The notes beneath the pieces were generated by a model. That model was not told where the DNA came from. It saw nothing but the letters and a program-made list of their open reading frames with translations, and ran no database searches. A stretch of 64,000 nt of DNA from positions 8,122,001 to 8,186,000 of the forward strand of contig CM037472.1 of the NCBI GenBank assembly GCA_021014325.1, read 5' to 3'. This document shows, in pieces, positions 15,001-25,459 of the stretch. Position numbers and translations under genes: made by a program. How positions within the stretch are numbered: the first letter of the stretch is position 1; every line of letters begins with the position of its first letter. This DNA comes from Plazaster borealis. Taxonomy: Eukaryota; Echinodermata; Asteroidea; Forcipulatida; Labidiasteridae.

Positions 15001-17134
15001 TGGGGCTAGTTGCGAACTATGGGGCTTAGTTTTATTAGCTCAGGTTGGACTCCTCTGTCACAGTGAAAAAAAACCGGTTCAACAAGGGCTAATAGGGGCT
15101 TAGCCTCATTAACAGTGCCAATAAGCTGGACATGTTTAAAACTCATCGGCAGCCATGTTTACTGATCATCACTGATGCGCATGCGCATGCATGCTGATAC
15201 TACCCTATTCTTTGTTCCAGCAGCAAAACAGCTGATACAGTGCTATGAGTATGACCCGACTATTCTTTTTTGTGTCAACGTTTTAATGCAAACTGTTGGG
15301 ATCGTTAATCGTGCTTGTGTCCCGAACATTAACATAACGGTTCCACATGTAATTATGACATATCACTCATTCATATTAATTTGAAAACTTAATTTTGTTT
15401 GCAATGTTGGCATGCTAGCCCACCTTGTTGAGCTGTAATGACTCTCTTTTAACATCGGTCTCTTGAGACCGATGTTAAAAGAGAGTCATTACAGATCAAC
15501 AAGGTGGGCTAGCATGCCATAAACCTACCTAAAAACAGCATCATGTGATCTATCCTTCAATTGAAGGAGAATGAAACTTAATCAGAAGTGGCTCTTCGGA
15601 TGTTTGATTTGTTAATATGATAAATGATAAAAAATCACTCATGCCTTTTTAAAGGAACGTTACAGAACTGGTAATTAAAATTTTCTTTAAGATCACAGAT
15701 TTACATAAAACTTACACGGTCTAATGATGATGATAGTAGAAAACATCCCTAGAAATATTTCTGTCTGAAATGCCATATTTGATGAGAAATAAATAAAACT
15801 AATTTGCGATTGGAGTTTATCGCTCATGAGCGTTTTATTCATGTATTGTATAACACATGCAAATGTGTAATCGGTTTTTCACTATTTTCTCGTGACCCAG
15901 ATGGCCGATCGATCTCAAACTTCTACAGGTTTGTCAGTTTATGTATATGGTGGATTGTATAAAGTGCATACACTGTTTTGTGAGCAAAAACCAATTCTGT
16001 AATGTTCCTTTAAGAGATGATTTATTTTCAATATTATTAGGCTATTAGAATGCCATAAAATTACAATCAACCATGATTTATCCTCCTATTTCTAGTGCTA
16101 CTGAAGGAGAATGAGGAAACCGAGAATGAAACTTGATCATCCAGATGAAACTTCTGTCCAGAATTTGTGATTGTGTATAATATATTCTGTTGACAAACTT
16201 GGTTTAGTTACTAATATTAGTAATACTTATAGGCTATAGTTTAGTTGTACGTATTTATAATTTGATTATACCAAAATTTAGAATTTTCATAACTTGTGGG
16301 TGTCACTATCGACAGAACACTTTATTCTTAATAATAATATGTTGAAGCCTGATGATATAGTAGTTAGTACAGTGTGGATTTTAGAACTAGGTAGAAGTAC
16401 TACTGACTACCTGACTGGTCATTGTTCATCTTGCCCTTTCTGACGGTAAACGGAAATCAAAATTGGCGATCGAAAATACGTGTTGGTCGACGGCACGATA
16501 ATTTGTCAATTTTTGTATTCAGTATCACAATCGAGACCTATACTACAAAAAAGTAAGAGTAATACTATACTCACTCCCATAATGTTTTCCCTGGTTTTTT
16601 ATGTGTGTTATGATTTTTTGGTTAAACAATTAACTCCACAACACAGTCGATTCAGTCATACACTGCAACAGCACAAATTCAGCGCGCCTGACTATATCAA
16701 GAAACCGCGCGAAAACGTTTGTTTGTAAGCGGTTCATTTCTCAACAATAGCTTTATAGTGTTTCTCAACAATAGCTTTATAGTGCGCCCTCTTTCGTGTG
16801 ATTTTGACCACATGAAAAAAAATGGGACGAGACGCCGACAAGGAATAACCATGGACAAACCCGTGGACAAACCAATATGATTCACTTGTCAATGAGATTG
16901 TGTTCATTACCTCCGCAAAGGAGAATACATTTTTGTAAACAGGGTATCTGATAAAGTAAAGGATAGATTTCCTGGAAGCTTTGTGGAAATGGATTAACCG
17001 TAGTGCCATTGCATCAATATTTCTGCATCCGGTGAAATTCTTTGCCGAAACATGCATTGCAAGTTTCGTTTGTTTGTGGAGACTGACTGACTATGGCAGC
17101 GGGGTTAAAGCATGGAGTATAATCCTACCTTCAT
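5917..17134 (-). CDS. NAA40: N-alpha-acetyltransferase 40 (histone H2A/H4 N-terminal acetyltransferase), 8 coding exons
   Basis: NAA40 (NatD) transfers acetyl from acetyl-CoA to the N-terminal serine of histones H2A and H4. Coding exons on the minus strand, in transcript order: 17134-17129 (tentative), 13570-13526, 13194-13091, 11677-11582, 10859-10701, 8211-8128, 7691-7614 and 6076-5917. All junctions are AG/GT and phases agree, giving 732 nt (243 aa plus stop); the human protein is about 237 aa. Recognisable blocks are the basic N-terminus RKSAKGKEKK, PFKKYNRN, AFNLTEKNMQTLYE, ELTDERAWYLIA, HFRFDMDYDDEVVYCYEIQL, the acetyl-CoA loop RRKGLG, and KVMLTVFKEN. The Cys/His-rich tail of the vertebrate enzyme is replaced by an acidic then Lys/Thr-rich end. 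Introns carry SINEs and TTAA MITEs. Identity rests on remembered family sequence, but match length and splice consistency make it firm. Confidence 0.95.
6340..6735 (-). repeat. Dispersed ~390-bp repeat, copy 1
   Basis: Inverted relative to a copy at 28345-28740. Each carries an open frame of about 75 codons (6446-6685 here) reading KSIQQYN.ENP..KLDLSFR, with FGCAMIIARCC inside. Most differences between the copies change the amino acid, so the frame is probably not a maintained protein. Confidence 0.7.
6890..7062 (-). repeat. tRNA-derived SINE fragment, minus strand
   Basis: The minus strand contains GTGGCCGAGCGGTTAAGAGC and a B-box, followed by part of the family 1 body (AAGTGTCTTGCTCAAGGACA on the plus strand). 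It lies in intron 7 of NAA40. Confidence 0.7.
7614..7691 (-). CDS. NAA40: NAA40 coding exon 7
   Basis: 78 nt with a ttgcag acceptor and gtaagt donor. It encodes TQMRKVMLTVFKENTSAFKF then FKNVI, and ends in AA, completing an Asn codon with exon 8. Confidence 0.95.
8128..8211 (-). CDS. NAA40: NAA40 coding exon 6 (acetyl-CoA loop)
   Basis: 84 nt with a tttcag acceptor and gtaagt donor. It encodes YEIQLTEGVRRKGLGKFLMQ then ILCLMAH. RRKGLG is the R/Q-x-x-G-x-G/A acetyl-CoA pyrophosphate loop. Confidence 0.95.
8296..8367 (+). repeat. Short tandem duplication
   Basis: Two copies of a ~33-bp unit containing CAAAACAACATGGCCAAAGT, in NAA40 intron 5. Confidence 0.7.
9084..9785. repeat. SINE family 2, two copies in head-on inverted orientation
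   Basis: The segment 9180-9360 is repeated in reverse at 9400-9575, for example GTGCACTGGGTTCTTTTACG near 9314 against its complement near 9435. A TTATATAGCGC-like tail with AAT/ATT microsatellite occurs at 9090-9120 and again at 9640-9676. A family 1 tRNA-like head ends the block on the minus strand at 9690-9785. Confidence 0.7.
10701..10859 (-). CDS. NAA40: NAA40 coding exon 5 (start of GNAT core)
   Basis: 159 nt with a tttcag acceptor and gtaata donor. It encodes YENGNSGWRPWEKKEELT, DERAWYLIAKD and HFRFDMDYDDEVVY. It ends in TG, completing a Cys codon with exon 6. Confidence 0.95.
11582..11677 (-). CDS. NAA40: NAA40 coding exon 4
   Basis: 96 nt with an aatag acceptor and gtaagt donor. 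It encodes LNLTIDCQRVTSL, then WAFNLTEKNMQTL. The block before the GNAT core is strongly conserved with vertebrate NAA40. Confidence 0.95.
12279..12446. mobile_element. Nested hAT-like MITE, 168 bp
   Basis: Ends CAGGCCTGGAATT and, in complement, CAGGCTTGGAATT. TGGTAG is repeated on both sides (12273-12278 and 12447-12452). The uninterrupted relative at 50650 shows the empty arrangement. Confidence 0.7.
12571..12710. mobile_element. Nested palindromic MITE, 140 bp
   Basis: Ends GGGGCCAATTTCACAAAG and, in complement, GGGGTCGATTTCACAAAA. The interior is rich in ACTAGTC/GACTAGT palindromes. It is absent at the matching place in the 50.4-kb copy. Confidence 0.75.
13091..13194 (-). CDS. NAA40: NAA40 coding exon 3
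   Basis: 104 nt with a ttgtag acceptor and gtgagc donor. It encodes EQAMFTVSQAAVDAANSL, then a stretch ending PFKKYNRN plus two bases of an Asp codon. It matches the family segment around VDAAN and FKKYDRN. Confidence 0.9.
13526..13570 (-). CDS. NAA40: NAA40 coding exon 2
   Basis: 45 nt, phase 0 at both ends, with a tttttattgcag acceptor and gtaaga donor. It encodes RKSAKGKEKKMRRKE, the basic N-terminal segment of NatD. Confidence 0.85.
14041..14260. repeat. tRNA-derived SINE family 3, two partial copies in opposite orientation
   Basis: Plus strand GTTAGCTCAGTTGGTA with B-box GGTTCAAGTCC at 14167-14240; minus-strand head (GAGCTATC in plus reading) at 14057-14095. Relatives are at 18745-18830, 57840-57975 and 61893-62108. 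All share the tail CAGTCAGTTTCC..TGGTTTATTA or its complement. Confidence 0.65.
15408..15519. repeat. 112-bp near-perfect palindrome
   Basis: Arms of about 55 bp run from TGGCATGCTAGCCCACC to a centre at GGTCTCTTGAGACC and back. One internal mismatch is seen (GTTGAGCTG against CAGATCAAC). Confidence 0.9.
15653..16009. mobile_element. TTAA MITE, 357 bp
   Basis: TTAA at 15649-15652 and 16010-16013. Ends AGGAACGTTACAGAACTGGT and AGGAACATTACAGAATTGGT match at 18 of 20. The interior resembles the 12.2- and 50.4-kb elements (CACTATTTTCTCGTGAC shared with 12.7 kb). Confidence 0.85.
16736..16783 (+). repeat. 24-bp direct duplication
   Basis: TTTCTCAACAATAGCTTTAT... occurs twice back to back within NAA40 intron 1. 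Confidence 0.85.
17129..17134 (-). CDS. NAA40: NAA40 coding exon 1 (tentative, Met-Lys)
   Basis: The minus strand reads ATGAAG followed by a gtagga donor. This supplies a start in the phase needed by the next exon, and Met-Lys-Arg-Lys-Ser resembles the family start Met-Gly-Arg-Lys-Ser. Lys at position 2 instead of Gly is a point against it. An in-frame ATG just upstream of exon 2 (near 13600) exists but lies in the polypyrimidine tract of the intron. Other first exons are possible. Confidence 0.4.
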
Positions 17135-17481
17135 GGTTAAAGTGACTCATTTGATTTTCTTGAAAAGGGTCTGTATGCGTTTGGTAATGACTCTGAAAAT
17201 TAATGGCAATAAAAACTTACTTGGTAAGAAGTGCAGCAGCTTTAGATAGCATTTTGAGATACTTTTCACTTCGAAGTACTGCGGTTATGGGAAAAGATAT
17301 CACTTTTTATCCCCCAAAATTTGAATCTGAAAAGCTTTACTTTAAAGTAACGTTTCTCAGATTGTATAATTCCAAATGCAAATTCTTCCTGGACATAACC
17401 GCTCCAGATTTCCGGCAAACACTACCACCTTTTGAAATGAAATTTTCACAGGTTAGTTTTATGGTATATACCTCCAACTAT

Positions 17482-17995
17482 ACTGCGCCAATAAAGTATC
17501 TAAACACTTACAAATGGTCAGATTTATCGGTACCTGAAATAGTATGCAAAACAATAATTAAATAATTCGATTCACAGTTATCTTCTGCTGATTTTGACAC
17601 CTCTTTTGTTGCGCTGCGATGTTCTTTGGCGGATTTATGGGCACTTGAGTGGCTTTTGAAATTCGACCTTAAAAGGTCGAATTTCAAAAGTTGCAAAAGT
17701 CCCTATTCACCCCAATTCCAGAAGGGAATAAAAGGCGGGCAAAAATAATGCTGATCTTATTCGTCACAGTACAACGCTCTTGCTTGAATAGGGGCTTTTG
17801 CAACTTTTGAAATTCGACCTTAAGCCACTCAAGTACCCATAAATCCGCCAAACAACATCGTAGCGCAACAAAAGAGGTATCAAAATGCGCAGAAGATAAA
17901 TGTGCATCGGATTAATTAATTAATTTTTTGCATACTATTTGAGGTTCCGATATATTTGACCATTTGTAAGTGTTTAGATACTTTATTGGCGCAGT
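17482..17995. mobile_element. Foldback element, ~514 bp
   Basis: A left arm (17482-17710) and right arm (17785-17995) are inverted copies: GCGCCAATAAAGTATCTAAA at 17486 returns in complement at 17973-17992. The left arm carries an extra inner palindrome around AATTCGACCTTAAAAGGTCG. Confidence 0.85.
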
Positions 17996-17999
17996 TTAT

Positions 18000-20860
18000 A
18001 TTTATATAGGATTGAAACTGAGTTGGTTCAAATTACCAAACGTAAACAATCCCTTTAATCACTAGTGGTAGGCCTACAGGAAACTTGGGTATGCGTATTT
18101 CATGAAGGCGAATTAAAATCTACTGAAGAAATGCTGCAAAAAGGTAAACAAAATCGAACATTGAAACAATTTTCTTTTTTGCGTCAGCGGGTGAACAGTC
18201 CAAATTAGTTTGTCAAATTATTTCATAATTTTGCAAAAAAGTGGAATTGGGTACCAGGAGACGTTTTACTCTTGCAGAATGAAGGCCTTGCTGCGCTCTG
18301 ACCATGTTAGAACAAAGGAGTAGATGCAGGAAATCGCCGTATTTTTGACCGCGTGAGGGCGTTAATTTTTACGTGATGAAAAACAAGTAAACAAACGGGT
18401 TTTTAAATTGTTGTTATTATTATGTTTATGTATTTCGTCATTGATGCCAAGAAAACTACATACATGCAATAAAAACAAGATGAAACTGTAATTGTTTTGC
18501 AAGACATTCCCTGAAGAAAGCGCCCTCACGCGGTCAGAAATATGGTCAATTGGAAAATGCTCTCTCGATCCTTGGATTCACGATGTGAGCGGTTTTGATG
18601 GTGGTGGGGGAGGGGACAGCTATGGATAAACACACGACCCGCACAGGAGTCCTTTGTTGCAGTTTTTAGAACAGTAAATCGATTTGGTTCTAATTTAAAA
18701 AGTGTAATTCTTCTTTTGAATTAAATATCAAGTTATAAACCACAAGGGACTGACTGGGTAAATTTTAATCCAGAGGTCGTTGGTTCAAATCCCACTCTTG
18801 TAAATTTTTCTTTGTCCAACCCCAAATCCTTTTGATTTCATAACTTCAATATATAATGTTCTCACAATATTTTTTTGTAAGTAATGGAATTTAATTTTTG
18901 TAATTTTATCAACATTATTGGATAGGTATGTTCTTCAAGGTTTTTCTTTGTAAAATAATTCCGTCGGCGACATTAGTTGGTGTGTAAAATCCGCCAACCT
19001 GCAAACAAGCCTAATGTTGAACCCATCGCAACGGCCGAAAATCAATCAGCCCCCCCTCCCTGAGGGCATTCAAATCGACACCAGGGCTCAATTTCACATA
19101 GCACTACGATTCATCTTTAGGTGAGTTGTCAAAATTGCCATGGTGATTTGTAATATGATATCACATCGCAATAAAGATTGATACACAGCTTAAGATCAAT
19201 CTTCGCTCTTTGTGAAATCGGCACCTGTCCCTTTACAAGCCATTTTGAGAAAGGTGGACACAATACTATGAAGCTAGGCCTATTAGGTTCGGGTTAATTT
19301 GTCTGTATACACCAAAACCAAACAGTGCACTCCTATAGTGCCCACCATCTCAAAAAGGTTAATATTGCGGAAGTATGCGCTAAAGCAAGTGATTTCTAGT
19401 TATATGGTAGCACACCGTTTTACGCAAAGGTGCGTAACTGCGTAATGGTAACTATTGTTAATATTCCTTTGCCACAGAGGGGCGCCGACCTCGCTGTGGG
19501 AACCTATATTCATGAACAAAATGCTTTTAGTTTGAAGTGAATGCAGGGTAATTCATTGACCTTTTTTTTCGTGCAATTGTTACAAGTACAAAATGCCGAA
19601 AAGGCCGAATCGTGACCCGCGTCATAACAATACGGGACGCCATAGGTGCCATGCCAGTTAGTCAGTTACAAGAATATTAACGCCAAGATAACGTACTGGC
19701 CTCTGCAGCTTTTTAACTTATAAGAGGTTTTGCCGTCTTCAGTCAGTCATCTACGTAAAACTATACTCATAATTCAGTCGACTTGTTCGTTTCAGAAGTC
19801 TACTTCATAGCGAGATTATTTTGGTATAATTATGGTTTCGGCCCTCGAGCCTGGAGCTTCGTATAGTTTGTTGTATCAATAATGCGTCTAATGTGCAAGT
19901 TTTAATTTTCTCACTCAGCTGAAAATGCTTTATCGTTCTGTATACACACGTAGCATTATAATGAAGTAAATATAAGGTTGTTAGAACCAGAGAAATATAT
20001 ATTATTAATACAGTTTTTATTGTACAATATTAATGTATAATGAAATTTATGAAAAGTAGTACAAGAATAAAATACAGATTTGTGTTCATGCGAACTATAT
20101 TTGACATTTTCAACAAACAAACGTTTATCAAATTACTCAGTATAAAAAATACTTAAAAAATAACGGGTACTCCATGTACATTCATATTTAAGTATTAACA
20201 CAGTGTAGTTTATAACCTGTTGGTTGCACGGGGGGAGGGGGGGGGGAGAGTGCAAAACTTGTTTGAGGGCTCCCCCATCCCACCCAGGTCTTGCTGTTGT
20301 TGTTGGTTTTATACTATTTTTTGGGAGATCAAAATAAAGATTTTGACTTGAACATCTTGCACCGAAAGTTTACTTTAATGCATCAGACATGATGTTTTGC
20401 ACTGTGTATGATTTTGCATTTAAATTGCGTTTCAACTTAATGGATCATGTTTTGCGGAGATTTTATGCCAACAATAATGTATTAAACGACTGTGTCTGAA
20501 TCTTTCTGTTTCGGTATATCGAAATAAAAATTGGGTGCAATATAGGACAGGTTTCCTGGCACATGGCAGTAGTTCAGCAATAATTCACCAACGATTGGAT
20601 GACCAAGGTGTGAAAAGTCACCTTTGGATAAAAAAATCGTGTTTTTCCACTCAATTTTACAAATAATGTATTTAAGTTTGGAACATAGTTTAATATAACT
20701 ATTTTTTGTAGAACATTAGTATTCATTTAGACTGAGGGGATGTAGACTGGTCTCCATGTTGTTTTAATTGTCAGTGCAATTTGTCGCATACTAAGGGAAC
20801 ACGACAAAGATTGCAGTTGGTTGTATAAGTTCAATGTCCAATCAGCCAATCAGCATGTCT
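18000..20860. other. Intergenic, no gene seen
   Basis: Contains a SINE family 3 fragment (18745-18830), a small MITE with GGGCTCAATTTCACATAG and CTTTGTGAAATCG ends (19084-19227), and a poly-G tract at 20229-20249. No credible coding region. Confidence 0.6.
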
Positions 20861-21133
20861 CTAGCCTGACTTGAAGAGAAGAAAGGCAACCTGACCTAGG
20901 TAGAAATAAATGAAGTGTTTCGTCTCGTGTGTGACGTAACTTCCGAAGTTCCTACCCACAATGCAGTGCCAGGTGGGGTTATACTTCTTGTCCATGTCCT
21001 TCTTAACGTAAGCTGCTATATCCTTCTCGATGTTGAATTTCTCCATGGCCATCGTTGCGCAATCAACCACGTCTTTCTGCATGTCCTCAGACATGTCAGC
21101 GTTCTTAATTACTGCATTCTTTTTGTCATCCAT
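20861..21133 (-). CDS. DYNLL: Dynein light chain LC8 paralog A
   Basis: 90-aa LC8-type light chain, a dimeric hub that binds short linear motifs in dynein intermediate chain and many partners. The ORF runs from ATG at 21133 to a stop at 20861 and ends LLFKSG like all LC8 proteins. Residues matching human DYNLL1 Y50-Y77, which form the dimer and peptide groove, are identical, including H55. Changes lie in the N-terminal third: the start is [14 protein letters not shown], helix 2 reads KKDMDKKY, and QVAFLLF replaces QVAILLF. A tttgtag acceptor sits five bases before the ATG (exon start 21138), so the whole CDS is in one exon behind a 5' UTR intron. It is one of four paralogs here and could equally be called DYNLL1 or DYNLL2. 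Confidence 0.95.
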   Translation of the reverse strand: MDDKKNAVIKNADMSEDMQKDVVDCATMAMEKFNIEKDIAAYVKKDMDKKYNPTWHCIVGRNFGSYVTHETKHFIYFYLGQVAFLLFKSG

Positions 21134-21138
21134 GGTGC

Positions 21139-21975
21139 CTACAAATTTGTGCAAAAACAAAAGAACTTTATTAATCAGTTTCTTCCCTTCAATAATAATA
21201 GGCATGTTTTTGTTAACGCTTTTAAAGCAAGATAAAAGTGCCTAAATTTTCTTTTTATTGGGCCTTAAGTATTGTTGAAACCATCTCAACTCCTTAGGAG
21301 TATGCAGCACCGACAACCAATGAGTAAACAGGTTGATAACAACTATTCACGCTTTAGTTAATTTTTCCTTTTTTCAACCCAAAATTATTAAAAAGGAATT
21401 ACCCAGTCAGTTTCCCTTGTGGTTTATTACTTGATAAACAACTAATCACAATTTCTCTCACAGCTCCACTCTAAGAAGTAATTACAGTTAAGGACATAAG
21501 TATTATACCAATGTTTTTTGTGTGTACCCTAAGGAACACATACTTAAGCAACAAAAATAATAGGCATATTGTGTTGCATTTTGTATGCCAAATTCATCTT
21601 ACAACCACCCACACTATACACTGGACAAGAATTCAACATGCGGAATTTTCAACGCAAACCCATAGGAGATATACCCGGTACTCATTATGCGTCTGTCCTC
21701 ATTCGGCTCTATTCAAATCGATCCCGACCCAAGAATAAATACAGCAAACAAAAACAAAATCCACTCGATTCTCTTAGTGAAAAAGATAGGAACCAGGTGA
21801 GTTTCATCACTGAATATTATGACACAACAGGGCTCTGGGCTAATGATAAACAGCGTGGGTGCGATTGCAACGATATCAACCCTCACATTCGGAGGCAATT
21901 TGTTTCAGAAATATCGCGAGGACTATAACAACTTAATACATTGCATTTAGGGGGAAATATTAAAATATTGTTTAC
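21139..21975. other. Predicted 5' UTR intron of LC8 paralog A
   Basis: Non-coding apart from a plus-strand ORF at 21569-21928 (119 aa) of no recognised family. It also holds fragments of two SINE families: CAACTCCTTAGGAGTATGCA at 21290-21309 and a tail CAGTCAGTTTCCC at 21403-21415. Confidence 0.45.
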
Positions 21976-22066
21976 CTTCTGTTGAAGTATACTGGCTACT
22001 TTGAAGCGTGCAGTGTGTCACGGCAGGATGTCTTGTGCTTTGTCCGTATGACTTCAAAAACGAAAA
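21976..22066 (-). promoter_or_regulatory. Predicted 5' UTR exon and TATA promoter of LC8 paralog A
   Basis: On the minus strand TATATA at 22094-22099 is followed about 30 nt later by a plausible start near 22066. A gtaaac donor at 21975-21970 would join to the acceptor before 21138. The exon edge at the start site is a guess. Confidence 0.4.
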
Positions 22067-22099
22067 CAGATTAAACTCGCATCCGGAGTCAGCTATATA

Positions 22100-24857
22100 C
22101 AGTATAGAAATTCTGGCAACCACTCAAGTCTAAGCCAATTGGTGGGTGTGTGTTGAAGGTCATTTATGATTGGACGGTAGTTGGAGCCAGATTGCGGTAC
22201 ACTCTTCCGAACCCTGGATGCTGATCCGCTTTTCCCTTTTTTGGTACATTGTTACTAAATATGAAAGGAGTGCCGGCTTGAATGCTTTCAACAAAGCTTA
22301 TCCCACGTTCAACTGAATTCCACATTCCTTTCAATAGAAAATGCTGAAAGAGGTGTCAAGGGTAGTTCACACCTACATATACGTTGTCATTGGCTGTTGA
22401 ACAGATTTCTAGATCAACCATTGGTTACTTTCTGCGGTACCCTGCCACGGATTCATCCACGGGAATTTCCATAAGATGTTTAACCTACCATTTTAACCTT
22501 GGTTATTCCTTATCGGTAATAGCAATTTAATTGAAAAAAAAAACCCCAAAACATAAAAACGAATCCATTCATTAAATTTCTTCAAACTCTTTCTATTTAA
22601 AGGTAAATTTAATAATTTGTATAGTTAAATGTTATTCAACATCTATTTAACACAATAAGCCTTTCCCATTGAAGTAAGAAGCGGATACACTTTTTACCTT
22701 AAGTAGTTCAGTAAGTTTCAAGAGTTGTTAAGGCACGCATGATTGCCCTTTCATCCATCCAGCATTGAAATAGAAACATAATTTATCGAAATTTATTTGT
22801 ATTTTCATAATCAAGGTTTAATCAGACTGAATGCAAAGTTTGGTAAACACAAACAAAGTGCGAACCTTTAAACCCGTATCAGACATTGTTTTGTACAATA
22901 ATTGCGTTTCATGTAGTTAGCCAGTGCGGGGTTTGGGTGTCTTTTGGACGATGTCTTTAATCTACTAGCTTTTCTTATCCAATTCGTATATAAAATCCCT
23001 TATGTTGTAAAGAGCAACTTGGACACCATTTTACTAATTTACAGCAACTCTGGATATCTTCATAGAAATGATGGCGAATACATAATGTTCCCCTTTTTAA
23101 CGATAGCTTAATGATTCAACCATTCACATAAGAGAATATTAAATTGTTTGGGTTTCCTGTTTGTTGACAACTAACCTTTTTGTCTCTTTTAAATTTGGTG
23201 TAGGTTAGTGGTTGAATTTTTGAGCTTATGTTCATCCCAAATGAAAACACCCGAACGAGCATTAGGGCCCTTACTATTTTTGTCGGCAAAATAGAGCACT
23301 TTTTTAGGGCTAGTATGGGGGCATTTTTAGGGGGCACAATATTGAACAATTTTCCAACAATCCTTAAAAAGCCACGAAATTCAAATTGATTAACAGACAA
23401 AAGTTGTGGGTCTACACATTTATTCATGAGGCTCGGTGCCTCTTTTGTCAGTATTTAGTGAGGTGCACCCTCTAGGCTTATAAGGACAAAACATGAAGGT
23501 TCACATAAGGTAAAGATCTGTAAAGTATCTCCATGCGTTCAAATGGGACTCTTATGAGACCTTTCTTTAAATATTTTTGAAATCGTATTTAGTTTGAATC
23601 TCTTCATTACTTCCCATACACAATCAAGCCTATATAGATAGATGCCTTTAAATATCCGATGACGTATAATGAATCAACTCAGTACCAAGAAACAGTTTAG
23701 CTAATAAGTAAGTTCCTGTGAACGGATATGTCCTGTTTATTGCGAGAATAAAATAGATTTACTTTACCAAAAAATATCTTGAGCTAGCAAATTGGCTCAT
23801 ACCAAGTAAACATGCCTGGTGTAAATATCAACTGCAGTCATTTACTAATTTTAAACGTTTTGTCCACACTATAAGATACCGGTAAGCCATACGACCCAGA
23901 ATAAGGGGTTTTTACTGCGAAATTATGAACAAAAGTCTCAAATTTAGACACTGCATTCTTTTTATATAGGTTTATGTGTTATACAGTTTACACTGGATCT
24001 CTATGAAGTTGAAAAAAAGAAAATGGCAGAACATCACGAAAGCTGACGAATCGGGATTTATCCATCATTGTTTTGGTAAATATGTAAGAAGCAACATTTA
24101 AGTTTCAAACCATTTTGTTTCTGAGCTTGTCCATTTTGATATCCGAGACGGCTGCCAATGTGTTACACTCAGAAGGCGTTATATATAAGCAAGTGTCTTT
24201 TTCTCGTAAATTGACTTTAGAAAGTAAAACATTGATTGCATAAAATGTTGGCACACCAGTATTCCCCCCCAATTTTTTTTCTTTATTACAGAGATTAGTT
24301 CATCCATCACTATAATATATACCCATAATTGTATACAAGAGTGTCCCTATGTCCCTTTTTAAACTTGCAAATAGAGTGTGGAAAATCCATCACTGCAAGG
24401 TAGAGAACAACTTGACTTTCAATATATGGTAATTCAAAATTAGGGCTATCTGTCTGTTACTTGAATCATGTTTTAAAACCTTTTGTATGCGATTGTTCAT
24501 CAAGTTTATGACGAATAACCTTTTCACTTGAGACAAAAATAACTTTGCTCGGTTTAAGCTCATCTTTTCATTTTCCTCAAACGTTTTCGTTCTCAATTAT
24601 ACCCCCTAGTAAAAAAACACCTTTAGAAGGCCTTCTTTTTAACTATATCATTTTTTTTATTCAAGCAAACTTAATTCGCCTCCATGCATATTGACTCTCT
24701 TATAAAAACACACGAAAACAGCGAAATATTATTAAAAGGCGAAAGCTCCAGATTTTCCCGCTTAAAGATGAGTAGATTTAAAGTCCTGTCCAATCTCTGC
24801 ATTTAAGGAAGGAGTTGGAGCCAAAACACCAGTAGATTACAATAAAGTCAGTTTGTT
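22100..24857. other. Intergenic between LC8 A and B
   Basis: No ORF of recognised family and no clear repeat structure on reading. AT-rich. It should include the 3' UTR of paralog B. Confidence 0.55.
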
Positions 24858-25127
24858 TTATCCTGATTTAAAGAGCAATACGGCCATCTGACCAATGTAG
24901 AAATAGATGAAATGTTTTGTCTCGTGTGTGACGTAACTTCCGAAGTTCCTACCCACAATGCAGTGCCAGGTGGGGTTGTACTTCCGGTCGAATTCCTTTT
25001 TGATGGTTGCTGCTATGTCTTTCTCGATGTTGTTCTTCTCCATGGCATTAGTGGCGATATCGACGGCATCTTGCTGCAAATCCTCGGACATATCGACGTT
25101 CTTAATGACTGCCTTTCTGTCAGACAT
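24858..25127 (-). CDS. DYNLL: Dynein light chain LC8 paralog B
   Basis: 89 aa, the exact length of human DYNLL1. It starts [20 protein letters not shown] and ends [14 protein letters not shown]. The groove segment matching human Y50-Y77 is unchanged. Differences from the canonical chain are few: V for A in [15 protein letters not shown], and IGQMAV for LGQVAI. An acceptor ttatgcag lies at 25139-25146, so a 5' UTR exon should lie upstream; a candidate donor (gtaagt, plus 26703-26708) is weak. At DNA level the conserved core is nearly identical to paralog A, so these two may be the most recent pair or may have undergone gene conversion. It is the most canonical of the four. Confidence 0.95.
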   Translation of the reverse strand: MSDRKAVIKNVDMSEDLQQDAVDIATNAMEKNNIEKDIAATIKKEFDRKYNPTWHCIVGRNFGSYVTHETKHFIYFYIGQMAVLLFKSG

Positions 25128-25459
25128 TGCGATGATTGCTGCATAACAGAAGTATACGTCGGTTATAAGCACATAAAACAAAACATTATTATAAACGCAA
25201 AACTATTATAGTTTGATTAAAAACACAATTTTTTTAATAGTGTTTTGTTTGTTTTTATAACTTCGTAGTAAAGGGAACTTCTTGGCCGCAGACCTTGCAA
25301 TCTCGATCGCTCTCGGACATTTGTTGAAACCATTAATTCCCATTTTAACGTGTGAATATGCATACGAGACCTGTACGTCACTGCGGTAACAGAGCAGTCA
25401 AACTTAGCCAAAGAACCGTGAAATTATAATTACAACTTGTCAAACACTTCACTGGTCCT

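Noticed and set aside
17203..17565. 120-aa ORF starting MAIKTYLVRS
   Set aside because: Its 3' end runs into the foldback element. No family is recognised, so it is probably random.
20915..21235. Plus-strand ORF opposite LC8 A (similar ones opposite B, C and D)
   Set aside because: These are antisense shadows of the conserved LC8 coding sequence. They recur only because the real genes are paralogous.
21569..21928. 119-aa plus-strand ORF opposite the LC8 A leader intron
   Set aside because: No recognisable domain and no splice or promoter support. Kept only as a note within the intron entry.
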